Assembly (NCBI GenBank): GCA_035499655.1
Contig: DATJYL010000236.1
Coordinates: forward strand, 1-50,108
From: Pirellulales bacterium
Lineage (GTDB): Bacteria > Planctomycetota > Planctomycetia > Pirellulales > JADZDJ01
DNA: 50,108 nt
Reading direction: 5' to 3'
Each line of letters starts with the position of its first letter. The first letter of the stretch is position 1. Shown one piece after another: positions 39,194 through 48,585 of this stretch. Position numbers and translations under genes: made by a program. The notes under the pieces were generated by a model, which saw only the letters and a list, made by a program, of their open reading frames with translations, searched no databases and had not been told where the DNA came from.

Positions 39194-40720
39194 TTAAGAC
39201 GTCGGCGGATCGGCTGGTTTCGCAGTTTGCAACCGCCAAGTGAAGTCGTCACCGCCATTGGTCCAGGCAGCTCGGCCGCGAATGGTCGAGCCGTCGGGTT
39301 GCAATTGGGCGGTGCACACTTGCGGTTTAGAAGGCTCGGGCCGAGGCGGATCGGTGTGCACCAGCTGCGCGGTAATTTTTCCATCGCGGGAAATGGTTCC
39401 GTCAGCCCGCCAATGAACCGTGACATCAGGCTGGCCGTAAGTGCAATCGGCCGAAATGTGATCGCCCTGTTGGGTAATATCGAGCACGATTCCGTCCCAC
39501 TGTTTCCAAATGCCCGCGACCAGCGGATTCTCGCCGGTCATGCGCCACGTTTGCTGAACCGGCGAACTTGGCCATAAAAATTTGATCGCTGCTCCGGCGA
39601 TTACAACAGCGATTATCAGCAGGGCCGCGAAGAGCGCCGCTGAGGGATGTTTTTTGCGCTGCGGCGCACATTGTTGCTGTAGCGCCGAGACCACTTCCAC
39701 TATGGTCTGAATGCGATCTTCAGGCCGCTTGGCGATCATCCGTTGAAAAACTTGGGCGAGCCAAGCCGGTGCTGCGGGACAGGCGGTGCGAAGCGAAGGG
39801 CAACGATGTTCGCGATGTGCAACCAGTCGCTCCATGACAGTCTCGCCGCCATATACCGGCTGGCCGGTCAATAGAAAATGCAGCGTGCAACCCAACGAAT
39901 AAATGTCTGCCCGGTGGTCTGCTTTGCGCGTGCTAAGGGCTTGTTCCGGCGCCATGTAATCGACCGTGCCGAGGATCGAGCCGGTGCGAGTTAAATCGGC
40001 CGGCGCTTCTTCCTGCTCCACGACGCGGGCAATTCCTAAATCAAGAATTCGCACTTTTCGCTGCGAATCGAGCATTAAATTCGAAGGTTTAATGTCTCGA
40101 TGAACAATGCCCGCCGCATGAGCATACGCAAACCCCTGTGCGGCCTGCAGAATACAATCGATGGCTTGCTCAACGGGCAACGGACCGCTGTCGCGAACCA
40201 AACGAGAAAGGTCCTTGCCCGGCACCAGCTCCATTACAAAAAAAAGTGTTCCGCCCGTATTGCCGGCATCAGACACCGTCACAATGTTGGGATGCGATAA
40301 TTTCGCCAGTACCTTAATTTCGCGCTCAAAGCGCTGAATCGATTCCCGCGATTGCCCGTCCGCCGGCGGCAATATTTTCAGCGCCACTTCCCGATGAAGT
40401 TGGCGATGGACCGCCCGAAACACGCGTCCCATTCCGCCGCCGCCCAAATCTTCCAGGAGTTCGTATTCACCGAGCGTTTGATGCGGCTGGTAACAGGCAA
40501 CGGTCAACTTGTCGGCGCCGCCCAAGGTTTCGGACGCGGCTTCAGCGGCGGGCCGAGTCAGCCAGTCCGACATTTTCAGCATCCGCGTCCAATCGCGTAA
40601 CCGCTCGGCAAGTTGCGGACAGTCCCGGCAAAGTTCGTCAATATTTGGCTCTTGCCCGGCATCGCGCAATTCCTCCCAACGGTCGAGCAGATCTCGGAAT
40701 GGATCGATTTGATTCGTCAT
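39194..40720 (-). CDS. Membrane Ser/Thr protein kinase
   Basis: A 508-residue Hanks-type kinase. The N-terminal about 75 residues are a typical planctomycete kinase leader. The kinase domain (about 75-335) has the Gly loop GGGGMGRVF, the ATP lysine in VALKILPP, the catalytic loop HRDIKPSNLML and DLGIAR in place of DFG. A membrane helix follows (ALFAALLIIAVVIAGAAIKFLW, about 370). The extracytoplasmic C-terminus of about 110 residues is beta-rich (GIWKQWDGIVLDITQQGDHI ... GTISRDGKITAQL), probably a sensor. The start lies 3 bp after the stop of the ECF sigma gene, so the two are one operon. The kinase probably signals to or regulates that sigma factor. Confidence 0.93.
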   Translation of the reverse strand: MTNQIDPFRDLLDRWEELRDAGQEPNIDELCRDCPQLAERLRDWTRMLKMSDWLTRPAAEAASETLGGADKLTVACYQPHQTLGEYELLEDLGGGGMGRVFRAVHRQLHREVALKILPPADGQSRESIQRFEREIKVLAKLSHPNIVTVSDAGNTGGTLFFVMELVPGKDLSRLVRDSGPLPVEQAIDCILQAAQGFAYAHAAGIVHRDIKPSNLMLDSQRKVRILDLGIARVVEQEEAPADLTRTGSILGTVDYMAPEQALSTRKADHRADIYSLGCTLHFLLTGQPVYGGETVMERLVAHREHRCPSLRTACPAAPAWLAQVFQRMIAKRPEDRIQTIVEVVSALQQQCAPQRKKHPSAALFAALLIIAVVIAGAAIKFLWPSSPVQQTWRMTGENPLVAGIWKQWDGIVLDITQQGDHISADCTYGQPDVTVHWRADGTISRDGKITAQLVHTDPPRPEPSKPQVCTAQLQPDGSTIRGRAAWTNGGDDFTWRLQTAKPADPPTS

Positions 40721-40723
40721 CGG

Positions 40724-41344
40724 TTATTCCGGCAGCGGTTCGCCGAGCCGCGCTTTGGAAAGTTTATAGCGTGCGTCCTGCCAACGCCGGCGGATGGTTC
40801 GAGTGGTCACGCCCAACAGTTCCGCAGCCTGTTCTTGGGTGAGTTGCTGGTACCACAACAAATCGACAATCTCTCGCTCTTCGGGCGGCAGCGAATCGAC
40901 CAATTCGTGGAATTCGGTCCATTCCAGCAGTGTCGCAGGCTCATCGCGGGAATCGGCCGAGTCGTACTTAGGCGGAGCATTTTCGTTGGAGTTTAAGTGG
41001 GCCGTTTCGTGGTGAGCGCCCAAACCTTCCGCGCCGCCATAATGCCGTGCGAAATCGATCAGTACGCGCCGCATCTGCGTCGCAGCCAAATTGTAAAAAT
41101 GACGCGAATTTTCCGGTTGAACGCTGGATAGCGCGCGATGAAGTTTGGTCACGGCTTCGCAAAAAACATCGTCGGTTTGCTCCCAGCGCTGAACCTGTGG
41201 AAAGCGACGCAGCATGCGGCGGGCAATTTCTCGCAAGCGCTCGCAGGTATGCTCGATTAATCGCGGGGCGGCTGCTGGATCGCCGGCGCGCAACAGGTTC
41301 AACCAGTGTGTGGTCGAAGCAGGAGGACCGGCAGTTTCTGACAT
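40724..41344 (-). CDS. ECF-type RNA polymerase sigma factor (planctomycete subfamily)
   Basis: A 206-residue sigma factor of the ECF-type family often encoded with Ser/Thr kinases in planctomycetes. Region 2 is around LIEHTCERLREIARRMLRRF and VQRWEQTDDVFCEAVTKLHR, and region 4 ends with EEREIVDLLWYQQLTQEQAA followed by ELLGVTTRTIRRRWQDARYK, its HTH. A linker of about 50 residues with acidic/Asn content lies between. The kinase gene follows 3 bp downstream. It likely directs RNA polymerase to a small regulon under kinase control. Confidence 0.92.
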   Translation of the reverse strand: MSETAGPPASTTHWLNLLRAGDPAAAPRLIEHTCERLREIARRMLRRFPQVQRWEQTDDVFCEAVTKLHRALSSVQPENSRHFYNLAATQMRRVLIDFARHYGGAEGLGAHHETAHLNSNENAPPKYDSADSRDEPATLLEWTEFHELVDSLPPEEREIVDLLWYQQLTQEQAAELLGVTTRTIRRRWQDARYKLSKARLGEPLPE

Positions 41345-41654
41345 ATGGTGCGGAACATGAATCAGACAACTGTTTCAGGAGCGTTACCATCCTAGCCGAG
41401 TGCACGGCTTGGAACAACGGATTTACGCTCTGGAAAAGCAGCCCGGCAGTTTTGCGCAAGCTCTTTGCTTGCTTCCATTGTAACTGTATTCACTTGTAGC
41501 TGTTGGGCCATTGAATTTGTGCGATCCCCGCATGTATCGCACGGCAAGCGAGATTATTTATAGTAAACACAGGCGGTCTGTCTGGTAACGCAGACCCTTT
41601 GCGGATTTGTCCGGTTTTTGTCTTCCCGCGCGTCTTAAGAGATGGGAGCGTGCT
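41345..41654. other. Divergent intergenic region
   Basis: 310 bp between two divergently transcribed ECF sigma genes. It must hold promoters for both, but no clear sigma70 boxes or gene were found. A degenerate hairpin is possible near 41560-41640. Confidence 0.45.
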
Positions 41655-42818
41655 ATGAGTGAAGATCGACAATTATTGCGTGCCTATACCGAGCAAGGGT
41701 CGCGGCAAGCGCTGGAAGAGTTGATTCAGCGCCATTTTGGGCTGGTCTATTCCTCCGCGCTGCGGCAAGTGCGCGATCCGCACCTGGCAGAAGACGTTTC
41801 GCAAGCAGTGTTCCTAGTGCTGACGCAAAAGGCCCGCAGCATTCGACACGCAACGGCGCTCGGAGGCTGGTTACTGTCGGTGACGCGCTGCGTGGTGGTA
41901 AATGCCATGCGAAAACAAATTAATAAAAATAAATGCGAACATTTGGCCGCCAAGCCCGAGGCACTGCAAGCGGCAGCCGATGAATGGGGTGAGATTGCTC
42001 CGCTGTTGGATGCCGAATTGAATCGATTGAAGACTGCGGACCGTGACGCATTGGTGCTGCGGTTTTTCGAGGATCGGAGTTTTGCGGAAATCGGCGCTGA
42101 GCTTGGCCTTTCGGAAGATGCGGCGCGAAAGCGCGTGACCCGGGCGCTAGAGCGGTTACGGGCGAGACTTGAAGATCGAAAAATTTCCATTACGGCGGGG
42201 ACGTTGGGCCTGGCCATAGGAGCCTATGCCGTCCAGGCTGCGCCGGCGCATTTGCCGGCGGGGACCATTGCCGCCAACGTTGCCCATCCCACGCCGCAAA
42301 TCATTTCATTAACGAAAGGAGCGTTGAAAATGTTAGCGTACGCCAAGGCCAAATTGATCGGAACTGTAGCCGCTTCGCTGGTTCTGGGCGGAACGGGCAT
42401 TGTGGTATCGCACAATGTTTTTGCGCGGGCTGGGCACGAACCATCTACGGTTCTGGTCGCCTCATCGCAGGGTTTAGCAACTGCCAGGCCTGCTGACGGC
42501 GCGCCTGCTGCTGCGACTGCAAAACCAACGGCGGACGACGCAACGATTAACATGGACGAGCCCCTGCCCGGTGATTTAGAAAGCCCCAATGCGCCTTCAA
42601 TAGTACAGGGCGGGGCCGGCTCCATCACGCTTGTTACCGTCGGTCCACAACTTTCCCGTGGTGCGGTCGAATTTACGAAAATCACGCCCGGTGCCAAAAA
42701 CCCCAGTTCCGTCGTGATGACGGGCGCTAACTTAGGCGCGACCACGTTTGTCACAGTGGGCAACCCTAATACATCACGACCGGCCGGTGATGGCATAGGA
42801 AAAACAGAAGAAAAGTGA
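41655..42818 (+). CDS. ECF sigma factor with membrane-anchored C-terminal extension
   Basis: A 387-residue protein from ATG 41655 (gggag site). Residues 1-170 are a sigma-70 ECF factor: region 2 (LIQRHFGLVYSSALRQVRDP, HLAEDVSQAVFLVLTQKA) and region 4 (LKTADRDALVLRFFEDRSFA, EIGAELGLSEDAARKRVTRA). After a hydrophobic stretch (TAGTLGLAIGAYAVQAAP) and MLAYAKAKLIG, a membrane helix occurs (TVAASLVLGGTGIVVSHNVFA, about 240-262). A Pro/Ala/Thr-rich and beta-like tail of about 120 residues follows (ITLVTVGPQLSRGAVEFTKI). Such fused sigma factors are known in planctomycetes and may be released or signalled through the tail. The redoxin-like gene 78 bp downstream is probably co-regulated. Confidence 0.88.
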   Translation: MSEDRQLLRAYTEQGSRQALEELIQRHFGLVYSSALRQVRDPHLAEDVSQAVFLVLTQKARSIRHATALGGWLLSVTRCVVVNAMRKQINKNKCEHLAAKPEALQAAADEWGEIAPLLDAELNRLKTADRDALVLRFFEDRSFAEIGAELGLSEDAARKRVTRALERLRARLEDRKISITAGTLGLAIGAYAVQAAPAHLPAGTIAANVAHPTPQIISLTKGALKMLAYAKAKLIGTVAASLVLGGTGIVVSHNVFARAGHEPSTVLVASSQGLATARPADGAPAAATAKPTADDATINMDEPLPGDLESPNAPSIVQGGAGSITLVTVGPQLSRGAVEFTKITPGAKNPSSVVMTGANLGATTFVTVGNPNTSRPAGDGIGKTEEK

Positions 42819-42895
42819 TGGTGGATCCTGCGGCGGCAAACAGTTCGGCGAATTTCGACGGATATCAAACCATTGCGTTGTTGGGGAGGCATTTT

Positions 42896-44083
42896 ATGAA
42901 ACGTGAATTTCAACGGCTGCTGTTCGGCTGCATTCCGTCTGCGCTGTTCCTGGCGATAGCCTGGGAAGTAAGCGGGCAACAAGTGGTGCAATTTCCGGCC
43001 TCGGGAATGAAAATCGTGAAATGTCCGTATAACGATGCAAACTTTCTCGCCAACATGGCCGCGGAAAAAGTGTTCGGCAGTCTGGAGGGGCGTAAAGCCT
43101 ACACAGCGGAACTGCTGCAAACGCTGGATCGCTTCATCCCTATCCTTCAGGCTGAACTGGAACATCCCGGCTCTCAACTCGGATCAGACCCAACCGCAGC
43201 CTTGGCAAAAATGTACCACGATCACCCGGAGGTCGCAGAAAAAAACAAGGCGCTGACGTCTGAACGAATTCGAATGTGCAACGTGTATCGTCTGGCGGTC
43301 GATGAACCAAGGGCCGTCAGTGCAAATCAAGCCGCCTTGGCCCAGGGCGGCGAACACGCTGCCCAGGCCGCGATCGATCGCGCTGCCGCCGATTGGCTCA
43401 ACGCTTATGAAAACTCGGCGTCGCAAAATACCGCGCTGGATGCCCTGCATTCCGCGATTGATGCCGCGGCGCAAAAGCCGTCGTTCCAACTGTGGTGGAC
43501 GCTATGGGAACATCGGCCGCCTGCGTCGGAGGCCGTTGCCCAAAAAATCATCGCCAATTTACAACCCTATGCCAACGAGCAAGGGGCAGCGCGGATGAAT
43601 CTGCTGCTACAATTCCAAATCAAGCGGATGCAGTTGGCCGACAAACCGCTAACGATCGACGGCACACTGATTTCCGGCGCGCATTTTTCCACCGCGCGAT
43701 GGAAAGGAAAAGTTGTTTTGATCGACGGCTGGTACACGCACGGCCCAAAACCGGCCAGCCAGATTGCTGAAGCACAGAATTTTCTGACTAAACATCAGAC
43801 CGAGGGCTTGGAGGTCTTGGGCCTGAGCTACGACGAAACGCTGAATGGCGCGAAAATATTTCTGGCGGCGCATCCTGAATGCAAGTTTCCCGTGATGTAC
43901 CAATTGACGAAAGCCAACGCCATCTACAGCTGTGTGCCATTGGGAGAGTATCGGTTTGGCGATGACGCCATGGGTCCGTCGATGGTGATCGATCGTAAAG
44001 GAACGATGCACTACCTCGACCAAAAGCATGATCCACAACAAGTCGAGGCCCAACTAATCAAGTTGCTGGCGGAAGCGCCCTAA
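42896..44083 (+). CDS. Redoxin-like (TlpA/AhpC fold) protein lacking the CxxC motif
   Basis: A 395-residue exported protein starting at ATG 42896 (ggggagg site); the frame is open 81 bases further. The N-terminal signal is FGCIPSALFLAIAWEVSGQ. A helical middle region of about 220 residues precedes a C-terminal thioredoxin-fold domain (about 255-390: FSTARWKGKVVLIDGWYTHG, EGLEVLGLSYDETLNGAKIF, PSMVIDRKGTMHYLDQKHD). Where TlpA-like proteins have W-C-x-x-C, this one reads WYTHGPKPAS, so it has no redox cysteines and cannot be a thiol oxidoreductase. It could act as a binding or chaperone-like version. It follows the sigma factor with the membrane tail. Confidence 0.8.
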   Translation: MKREFQRLLFGCIPSALFLAIAWEVSGQQVVQFPASGMKIVKCPYNDANFLANMAAEKVFGSLEGRKAYTAELLQTLDRFIPILQAELEHPGSQLGSDPTAALAKMYHDHPEVAEKNKALTSERIRMCNVYRLAVDEPRAVSANQAALAQGGEHAAQAAIDRAAADWLNAYENSASQNTALDALHSAIDAAAQKPSFQLWWTLWEHRPPASEAVAQKIIANLQPYANEQGAARMNLLLQFQIKRMQLADKPLTIDGTLISGAHFSTARWKGKVVLIDGWYTHGPKPASQIAEAQNFLTKHQTEGLEVLGLSYDETLNGAKIFLAAHPECKFPVMYQLTKANAIYSCVPLGEYRFGDDAMGPSMVIDRKGTMHYLDQKHDPQQVEAQLIKLLAEAP

Positions 44084-44426
44084 GGAGTGAGGAAACGTCT
44101 TAAGGCGGTCGAAGTGCCGATTTCGCTCAGCAGCTTGAGCGCCTGGCTGCGGCGTCGGAAGTTAGTCAACTGGCCCGTCTGGCACGGCCAAGCGATCAGC
44201 GCCGGCCCTTTTTTCTAGGGGGTATCTTGAAATGCGATCCCTCATATTAAGGGGGTTCTTGTTCTTCGGCATTTTAGCCCATGCTGCCCCCGCGCCTGGC
44301 GAACGCTAGTGGCCGTTCAACTGTGGTCGACGGTGGAGTATATTTAAGGACAGGTGGCCGAGCGCAGTTGGCATAACCTGGAGCGTGGTGTATCGGCGCT
44401 ACGTTGGCCCCAAATGAAGGCCCCGC
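44084..44426. other. Intergenic region before xdhA
   Basis: 340 bp with no full gene. Noted: a hairpin GCTCAGCAGCTTGAGC (about 44126-44141); a CTGGCCCGTCTGGCACGG segment similar to the Y-shaped element at 36309-36403, then a T-run (44210-44215); and a possible 25-residue signal-like peptide (44232-44309). Confidence 0.5.
44232..44309 (+). CDS. Possible 25-residue signal-peptide remnant
   Basis: A frame beginning MRSLILRGFLFFGILAHAAP and ending five residues later, with a G-rich ribosome-like site (ctaggggg) 11-16 bases upstream. It looks like an intact export signal with its mature part lost, perhaps a decayed gene. It may be chance. Confidence 0.25.
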   Translation: MRSLILRGFLFFGILAHAAPAPGER

Positions 44427-45971
44427 ATGGGCATCCGCGATCATCTTGTCCTGTTTCTGAATGGAAATCGGCATGAGGTAACCGGCAGCGATTGCTTCCT
44501 GAGCCTCAGCGATTTTATTCGCTACCGCCTCGGACTGACCGGCACCAAAATTGTCTGCTCCGAGGGCGATTGCGGCTCTTGCACAGTGCTGGTGGGGAAA
44601 CCGCAAGGGATGGCTTTTGAATACCTGCCGATCGACTCCTGCATCCGGCAAATGTTCCAGCTCGATGGCATGCACGTGGTCACGGTGGAAGGCATCGGCG
44701 GTCTCAATGATCGATCAAATGCAAACGGGCCGGGCGAACATCACGCACCACATCTAACGGCAGTGCAGCAAGCGATGGTCGAGTGCCACGGCTCGCAATG
44801 CGGTTTCTGCACGCCGGGCTTCGTGATGGCCATGCACGGCGTGTGCGAAACGATCAACGGCCACGCGCCCAGCGAAGAAGACTGGCGGCACTCGCTGACC
44901 GGCAACTTATGCCGCTGCACGGGCTACACGACGATTTTGAAAGCGGGCCTAAAAGCCGTTGCGGAAGGCACGACAAAACTGAACGATTTATATCCGTCGG
45001 CAGCGATATTGAACGAATTGAGCCCGCTGCGTGGTGGCACACTCGATTTACAATGCACCGTCGACAGCGTCCAGCGGCGGGCGTATTGTCCCACGACGAT
45101 TGCCGAGGCGGTGGCCTTTCGGCGCGATCATCCACAAGCAAAAGTCGTGGCCGGGGCAACGGATGTTGGCGTGCAATTGAACAAGCGCGTGATTGCGCCG
45201 GCGGTGTTTTTGGATTTGAACCGTGTGGCGGAGTTGGAAAACATTGAGGTCAAACAATCCAGCAATGGCATTCAACAAATTATCTCTGGCGCGCGGGCCA
45301 CGTGGACGCAACTGCTTGAGTTGTGCCGTACCGAAGCGCCGGAGTTTGCTGAAATTGTGTCGGTGTTCGGCTCGCCGCAAATTCGCCATGTGGGAACGAT
45401 CGGCGGAAATATCATCAACGCTTCGCCGATTGCCGATTCGCTGCCGTTTTTGTTTGTGATGGAAGCCGAATTGGAATTGGCCGGACCGTCTGGACGCCGC
45501 TCTGTGAACATCAACAACTTTTATCACGGCTATAAAAAATTCGACCTGCGGCCGGATGAATTGCTTGTCAGGGTGCGGATTCCGCTGCCGAAGCTGCGGC
45601 ACCCTCACCCCAGCCCTTTCCCAAAGGGCGAGGGGGAAGAAATCTTGCGATTGTACAAAGTGTCGCGCCGGCGCGATTTGGATATTTCCACGTTCACCGC
45701 GGCTATTCGCCTGGAATTGGCTGGCGACACCATTTCGCATGCGGCTCTAGCTTACGGCGCCGTGGGACCGATTGTTCTGCGGCTGCGAAAGACCGAACAA
45801 TTTTTGCAAGGGCGAGCCTTTACGGCCGAGACGATGGAAGCGGCGGGTGACATTGTCGTGGCCGAAATCACTCCGATTAGCGACGTGCGTGGCAGTCAAG
45901 ATTACCGTTTACAGTTAGCCCGCAACGTGCTGTTGAAGTTTTATCACGAACGAGAATTAGCAACGGTGTGA
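44427..45971 (+). CDS. xdhA: Xanthine dehydrogenase small subunit (2Fe-2S and FAD)
   Basis: A 514-residue subunit carrying electrons from the molybdenum site to FAD in purine catabolism. The N-terminal ferredoxin domain has CSEGDCGSC for the first [2Fe-2S] and CGFCTPGF with CRCTGY for the second. The FAD-binding part has VVAGATDVGV and TIGGNIINASPIADSLPF. The CO-dehydrogenase C-terminal FAD domain follows (YKVSRRRDLDISTFTAAIRL). An in-frame repeat-derived stretch sits between RIPLPK and ILRLYK (encoded at about 45601-45636). xdhB follows 41 bp downstream. Cytoplasmic. Confidence 0.94.
   Translation: MGIRDHLVLFLNGNRHEVTGSDCFLSLSDFIRYRLGLTGTKIVCSEGDCGSCTVLVGKPQGMAFEYLPIDSCIRQMFQLDGMHVVTVEGIGGLNDRSNANGPGEHHAPHLTAVQQAMVECHGSQCGFCTPGFVMAMHGVCETINGHAPSEEDWRHSLTGNLCRCTGYTTILKAGLKAVAEGTTKLNDLYPSAAILNELSPLRGGTLDLQCTVDSVQRRAYCPTTIAEAVAFRRDHPQAKVVAGATDVGVQLNKRVIAPAVFLDLNRVAELENIEVKQSSNGIQQIISGARATWTQLLELCRTEAPEFAEIVSVFGSPQIRHVGTIGGNIINASPIADSLPFLFVMEAELELAGPSGRRSVNINNFYHGYKKFDLRPDELLVRVRIPLPKLRHPHPSPFPKGEGEEILRLYKVSRRRDLDISTFTAAIRLELAGDTISHAALAYGAVGPIVLRLRKTEQFLQGRAFTAETMEAAGDIVVAEITPISDVRGSQDYRLQLARNVLLKFYHERELATV
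45601..45636. repeat. Word repeat inserted in frame in xdhA
   Basis: A 'cctcaccccagccctttccc-aaaggg-cgaggggga' sequence, of the kind usually found between genes, lies inside the reading frame and encodes about HPHPSPFPKGEGEE. It forms a hairpin (CCCTTTCCC/AAAGGGCGAGGG, imperfect). Confidence 0.7.
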
Positions 45972-46012
45972 GTTCCCCCGGTCATTGACTGGGGGCTAAA
46001 TAACGGAAAACC

Positions 46013-48550
46013 ATGCCTAGCGTTGGCAAACCACTACCGCACGATTCGGCTGTCGGTCATGTGACCGGGACAGCGCCGTACATTGACGATATGCCCGCAC
46101 GCGTCGATGAGTTGCACGTGGGCTTTGTCGGCAGTCCGGTGGCCAGCGGGTTGATTGAAGCGATCGAGTTGGATGCCGCCCGCGCGATTCCCGGCGTGGT
46201 GGCGCTGCTCACAGCGAGTGACTTGCCTGGCAAAAACGTGTTCGGCGCGATTATTTGCGACGAACCGGTACTGCCCAAGGAAAAAGTGCTGTACGTTGGC
46301 CAGCCGGTCGTGATCGTGGCGGCGGAAACGCGGGCCGCTTTAGAAACAGCTCGGCGAGCGGTGAAAATTAAAGTGGCGGCCAGCGAGCCGATTCTGACGA
46401 TCGAACGGGCCATCGAATTGCGGCGGTTCATCGGCCCGGCACGAACGATTGCTCGGGGTGATGTTGACGGCGCACTGAAAGCGGCTCCGCATCGGTTGAG
46501 CGGCGTGTTTCACAACCTGGGGCAAGAGCAGTTCTATTTAGAATCGCAGGCGTCGCTGGCTTATCCGGGCGAGCAAGGCGAAATTTTAGTTTACAGCTCC
46601 ACGCAAAACCCAACCGAAACGCAGCACGTGGTGGCCGAAGCGCTGGGCCTGCATATGCATCAGGTGGTGTGCATTTGCAAACGGATGGGAGGCGGCTTCG
46701 GTGGCAAGGAAACGCAAGGGAGCATTCCCGCGGTGATGGCCGCGCTGGTCGCGCAACAAACCGGCCGCTCCGCCCGTGTGATTTACAACAAAGATGACGA
46801 CATGTGCTCCACTGGCAAGCGGCACGCTTACCAGGCAGAGTGGGAAGTGGGCTTCGACGATGCCGGCCAAATTCTGGCGTACCGGGTGCAGTATTATTCC
46901 GACGGCGGGGCGGCGGCCGATCTTTCCACTTCGGTGATGGAGCGCACCATGCTCCACACCGACAATTCGTATTATCTGCCGAACGTGGAAATTCGCGGGC
47001 AGGTGTGCTTCACGAATTATCCGCCGAACACGGCCTTTCGCGGCTTCGGCGGTCCACAGGGAATAGCGGCGACGGAAAATATGATTCACGAAGTGGCCGG
47101 ATATTTGAAATCGCGCGGAATCGTGCTGCACGACGGCGCGGCGAAGCAACATGCGGCGCTGTCGAACGGCCGAGACTCAAGCAACGGAAAAGTGATCCCT
47201 CCGGCCGGTACAGCAACCATCGGCTCACTCGACGTGCAATTGCGAAATTTGTACGGCATGGAGGATCGCAACATTACGCCGTACGGGCAACTGTTCAAGA
47301 AAAATCATTTGCCCGAAATTGTGACGCAGTTGGCCCGCAGCAGCGATTACCAGCAGCGGCTGGCGGAAATCGAAACGGCCAACACCACCGACCGGCTCTG
47401 GCTGCGCGGGCTGGCCCTGTCGCCGGTAAAATTTGGCATTTCGTTTACGACGAAATTTTTGAACCAGGGGAACGCGCTGGTCAACGTGTATCACGACGGT
47501 ACGGTGCAAGTTTCCACTGGCGGCACGGAGATGGGCCAAGGCCTGAACGTGAAAATCCGGCAGCTTGTGGCCGACGAGTTTGGCTTGCCGATCGAGCGCG
47601 TCATCGTAATGGCCACCTCGACTGAAAAGAACATCAACACTTCGCCTACGGCCGCTTCGGCCGGGACCGATTTGAACGGCGCGGCGGCGGTGAACGCTTG
47701 CCGGCAAATTAAATCACGGTTGGCGGTGTTCGCAGCCAGGCAGTTGGCCTCCGCGGAGTTGGGGTTAAGCGAATCGTCGAACAGCATTGTGTTTGAAGAT
47801 GGCCATGCTTTTGATATTCGCTATCCGCGGCACCGGATAGCTTTTGGAAAACTGTGCGGCGACGCCCGGCGGGAACGCGTCGATTTGGGCGCTCGCGGGT
47901 TTTACGCCACGCCGGGAGTCGATTTCAATCGCGAAACCGGCCGCGGCAATCCATTTTTCTATTTCACGCAGGGGGCGGCGGCGGGCGAAGTGAAAATCGA
48001 CCGCTTCACCGGCGAGTTGACCGTGTCGCGAGTTGACATGCTTATGGATATCGGTCGGTCGATTAACCCAGGCGTGGACATGGGGCAGATCGTCGGCGGG
48101 TTCATCCAAGGCATGGGCTGGGTGACCGGCGAATGCCTGGTATACAACTGGACGGCGGACAACAAGCCGATCGATCCGCGACAGCCGGCCGGCACGCTGC
48201 TGTCGCACTCGCCGACAACCTACAAAATTCCGGCCGTGACCGACGTGCCGCCGATTTTCAATTGCGATTTATTTCCCAATGACGACAACACCGACAACGT
48301 GGCCAGCAGCAAGGCCGTGGGCGAACCGCCGCTGATGCACGCCACCTGCGTGTGGACGGCGGTCAAACATGCGCTGGGCTGCGTTGACATGGTCGCGGCC
48401 AGCGAGTTGCACCTGCCGGCGACGGGCGAAGAAATCATGCGATGCTTAATGCTGGCGAAAGAAAGCAGACAGCAGAAGGCAGAAAGCAGAACCGGCAACG
48501 GGCATTTCACCACGGAGCGACGCGGAGAGGCAGCGGCAAAGAAATCATAA
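46013..48550 (+). CDS. xdhB: Xanthine dehydrogenase molybdenum-binding subunit
   Basis: An 845-residue catalytic subunit that oxidises hypoxanthine/xanthine at a molybdopterin centre. Motifs: HDSAVGHVTGTAPYIDDMPA at the N-terminus, RMGGGFGGKE (cofactor), FRGFGGPQ, QVSTGGTEMGQGLNVKIRQL and the catalytic Glu in AVGEPPLMHAT. Three intact domains; usual bacterial length is about 780-800. The last about 30 residues (ESRQQKAESRTGNGHFTTER...) come from 'gcagaaagcag' and 'accacggag' word repeats that run into the gene, apparently displacing the original stop. Followed by the repeat-flanked cassette and xdhC. Confidence 0.95.
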   Translation: MPSVGKPLPHDSAVGHVTGTAPYIDDMPARVDELHVGFVGSPVASGLIEAIELDAARAIPGVVALLTASDLPGKNVFGAIICDEPVLPKEKVLYVGQPVVIVAAETRAALETARRAVKIKVAASEPILTIERAIELRRFIGPARTIARGDVDGALKAAPHRLSGVFHNLGQEQFYLESQASLAYPGEQGEILVYSSTQNPTETQHVVAEALGLHMHQVVCICKRMGGGFGGKETQGSIPAVMAALVAQQTGRSARVIYNKDDDMCSTGKRHAYQAEWEVGFDDAGQILAYRVQYYSDGGAAADLSTSVMERTMLHTDNSYYLPNVEIRGQVCFTNYPPNTAFRGFGGPQGIAATENMIHEVAGYLKSRGIVLHDGAAKQHAALSNGRDSSNGKVIPPAGTATIGSLDVQLRNLYGMEDRNITPYGQLFKKNHLPEIVTQLARSSDYQQRLAEIETANTTDRLWLRGLALSPVKFGISFTTKFLNQGNALVNVYHDGTVQVSTGGTEMGQGLNVKIRQLVADEFGLPIERVIVMATSTEKNINTSPTAASAGTDLNGAAAVNACRQIKSRLAVFAARQLASAELGLSESSNSIVFEDGHAFDIRYPRHRIAFGKLCGDARRERVDLGARGFYATPGVDFNRETGRGNPFFYFTQGAAAGEVKIDRFTGELTVSRVDMLMDIGRSINPGVDMGQIVGGFIQGMGWVTGECLVYNWTADNKPIDPRQPAGTLLSHSPTTYKIPAVTDVPPIFNCDLFPNDDNTDNVASSKAVGEPPLMHATCVWTAVKHALGCVDMVAASELHLPATGEEIMRCLMLAKESRQQKAESRTGNGHFTTERRGEAAAKKS

Positions 48551-48585
48551 GAAAGAATTTATTAGGAAGCCAGGAATTCAGGAAA
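48522..48585. repeat. Left inverted repeat flanking the kinase-leader cassette
   Basis: This contains GCGGAGAGGCA, then TAGGAAGCCAGGAATTCAGG. The reverse complement of 49001-49048 contains GCGGAGAGGCA and AAGGAAGCCAAGAAATCAGG. The two imperfect inverted copies bracket the gene at 48585-48980. Confidence 0.75.
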
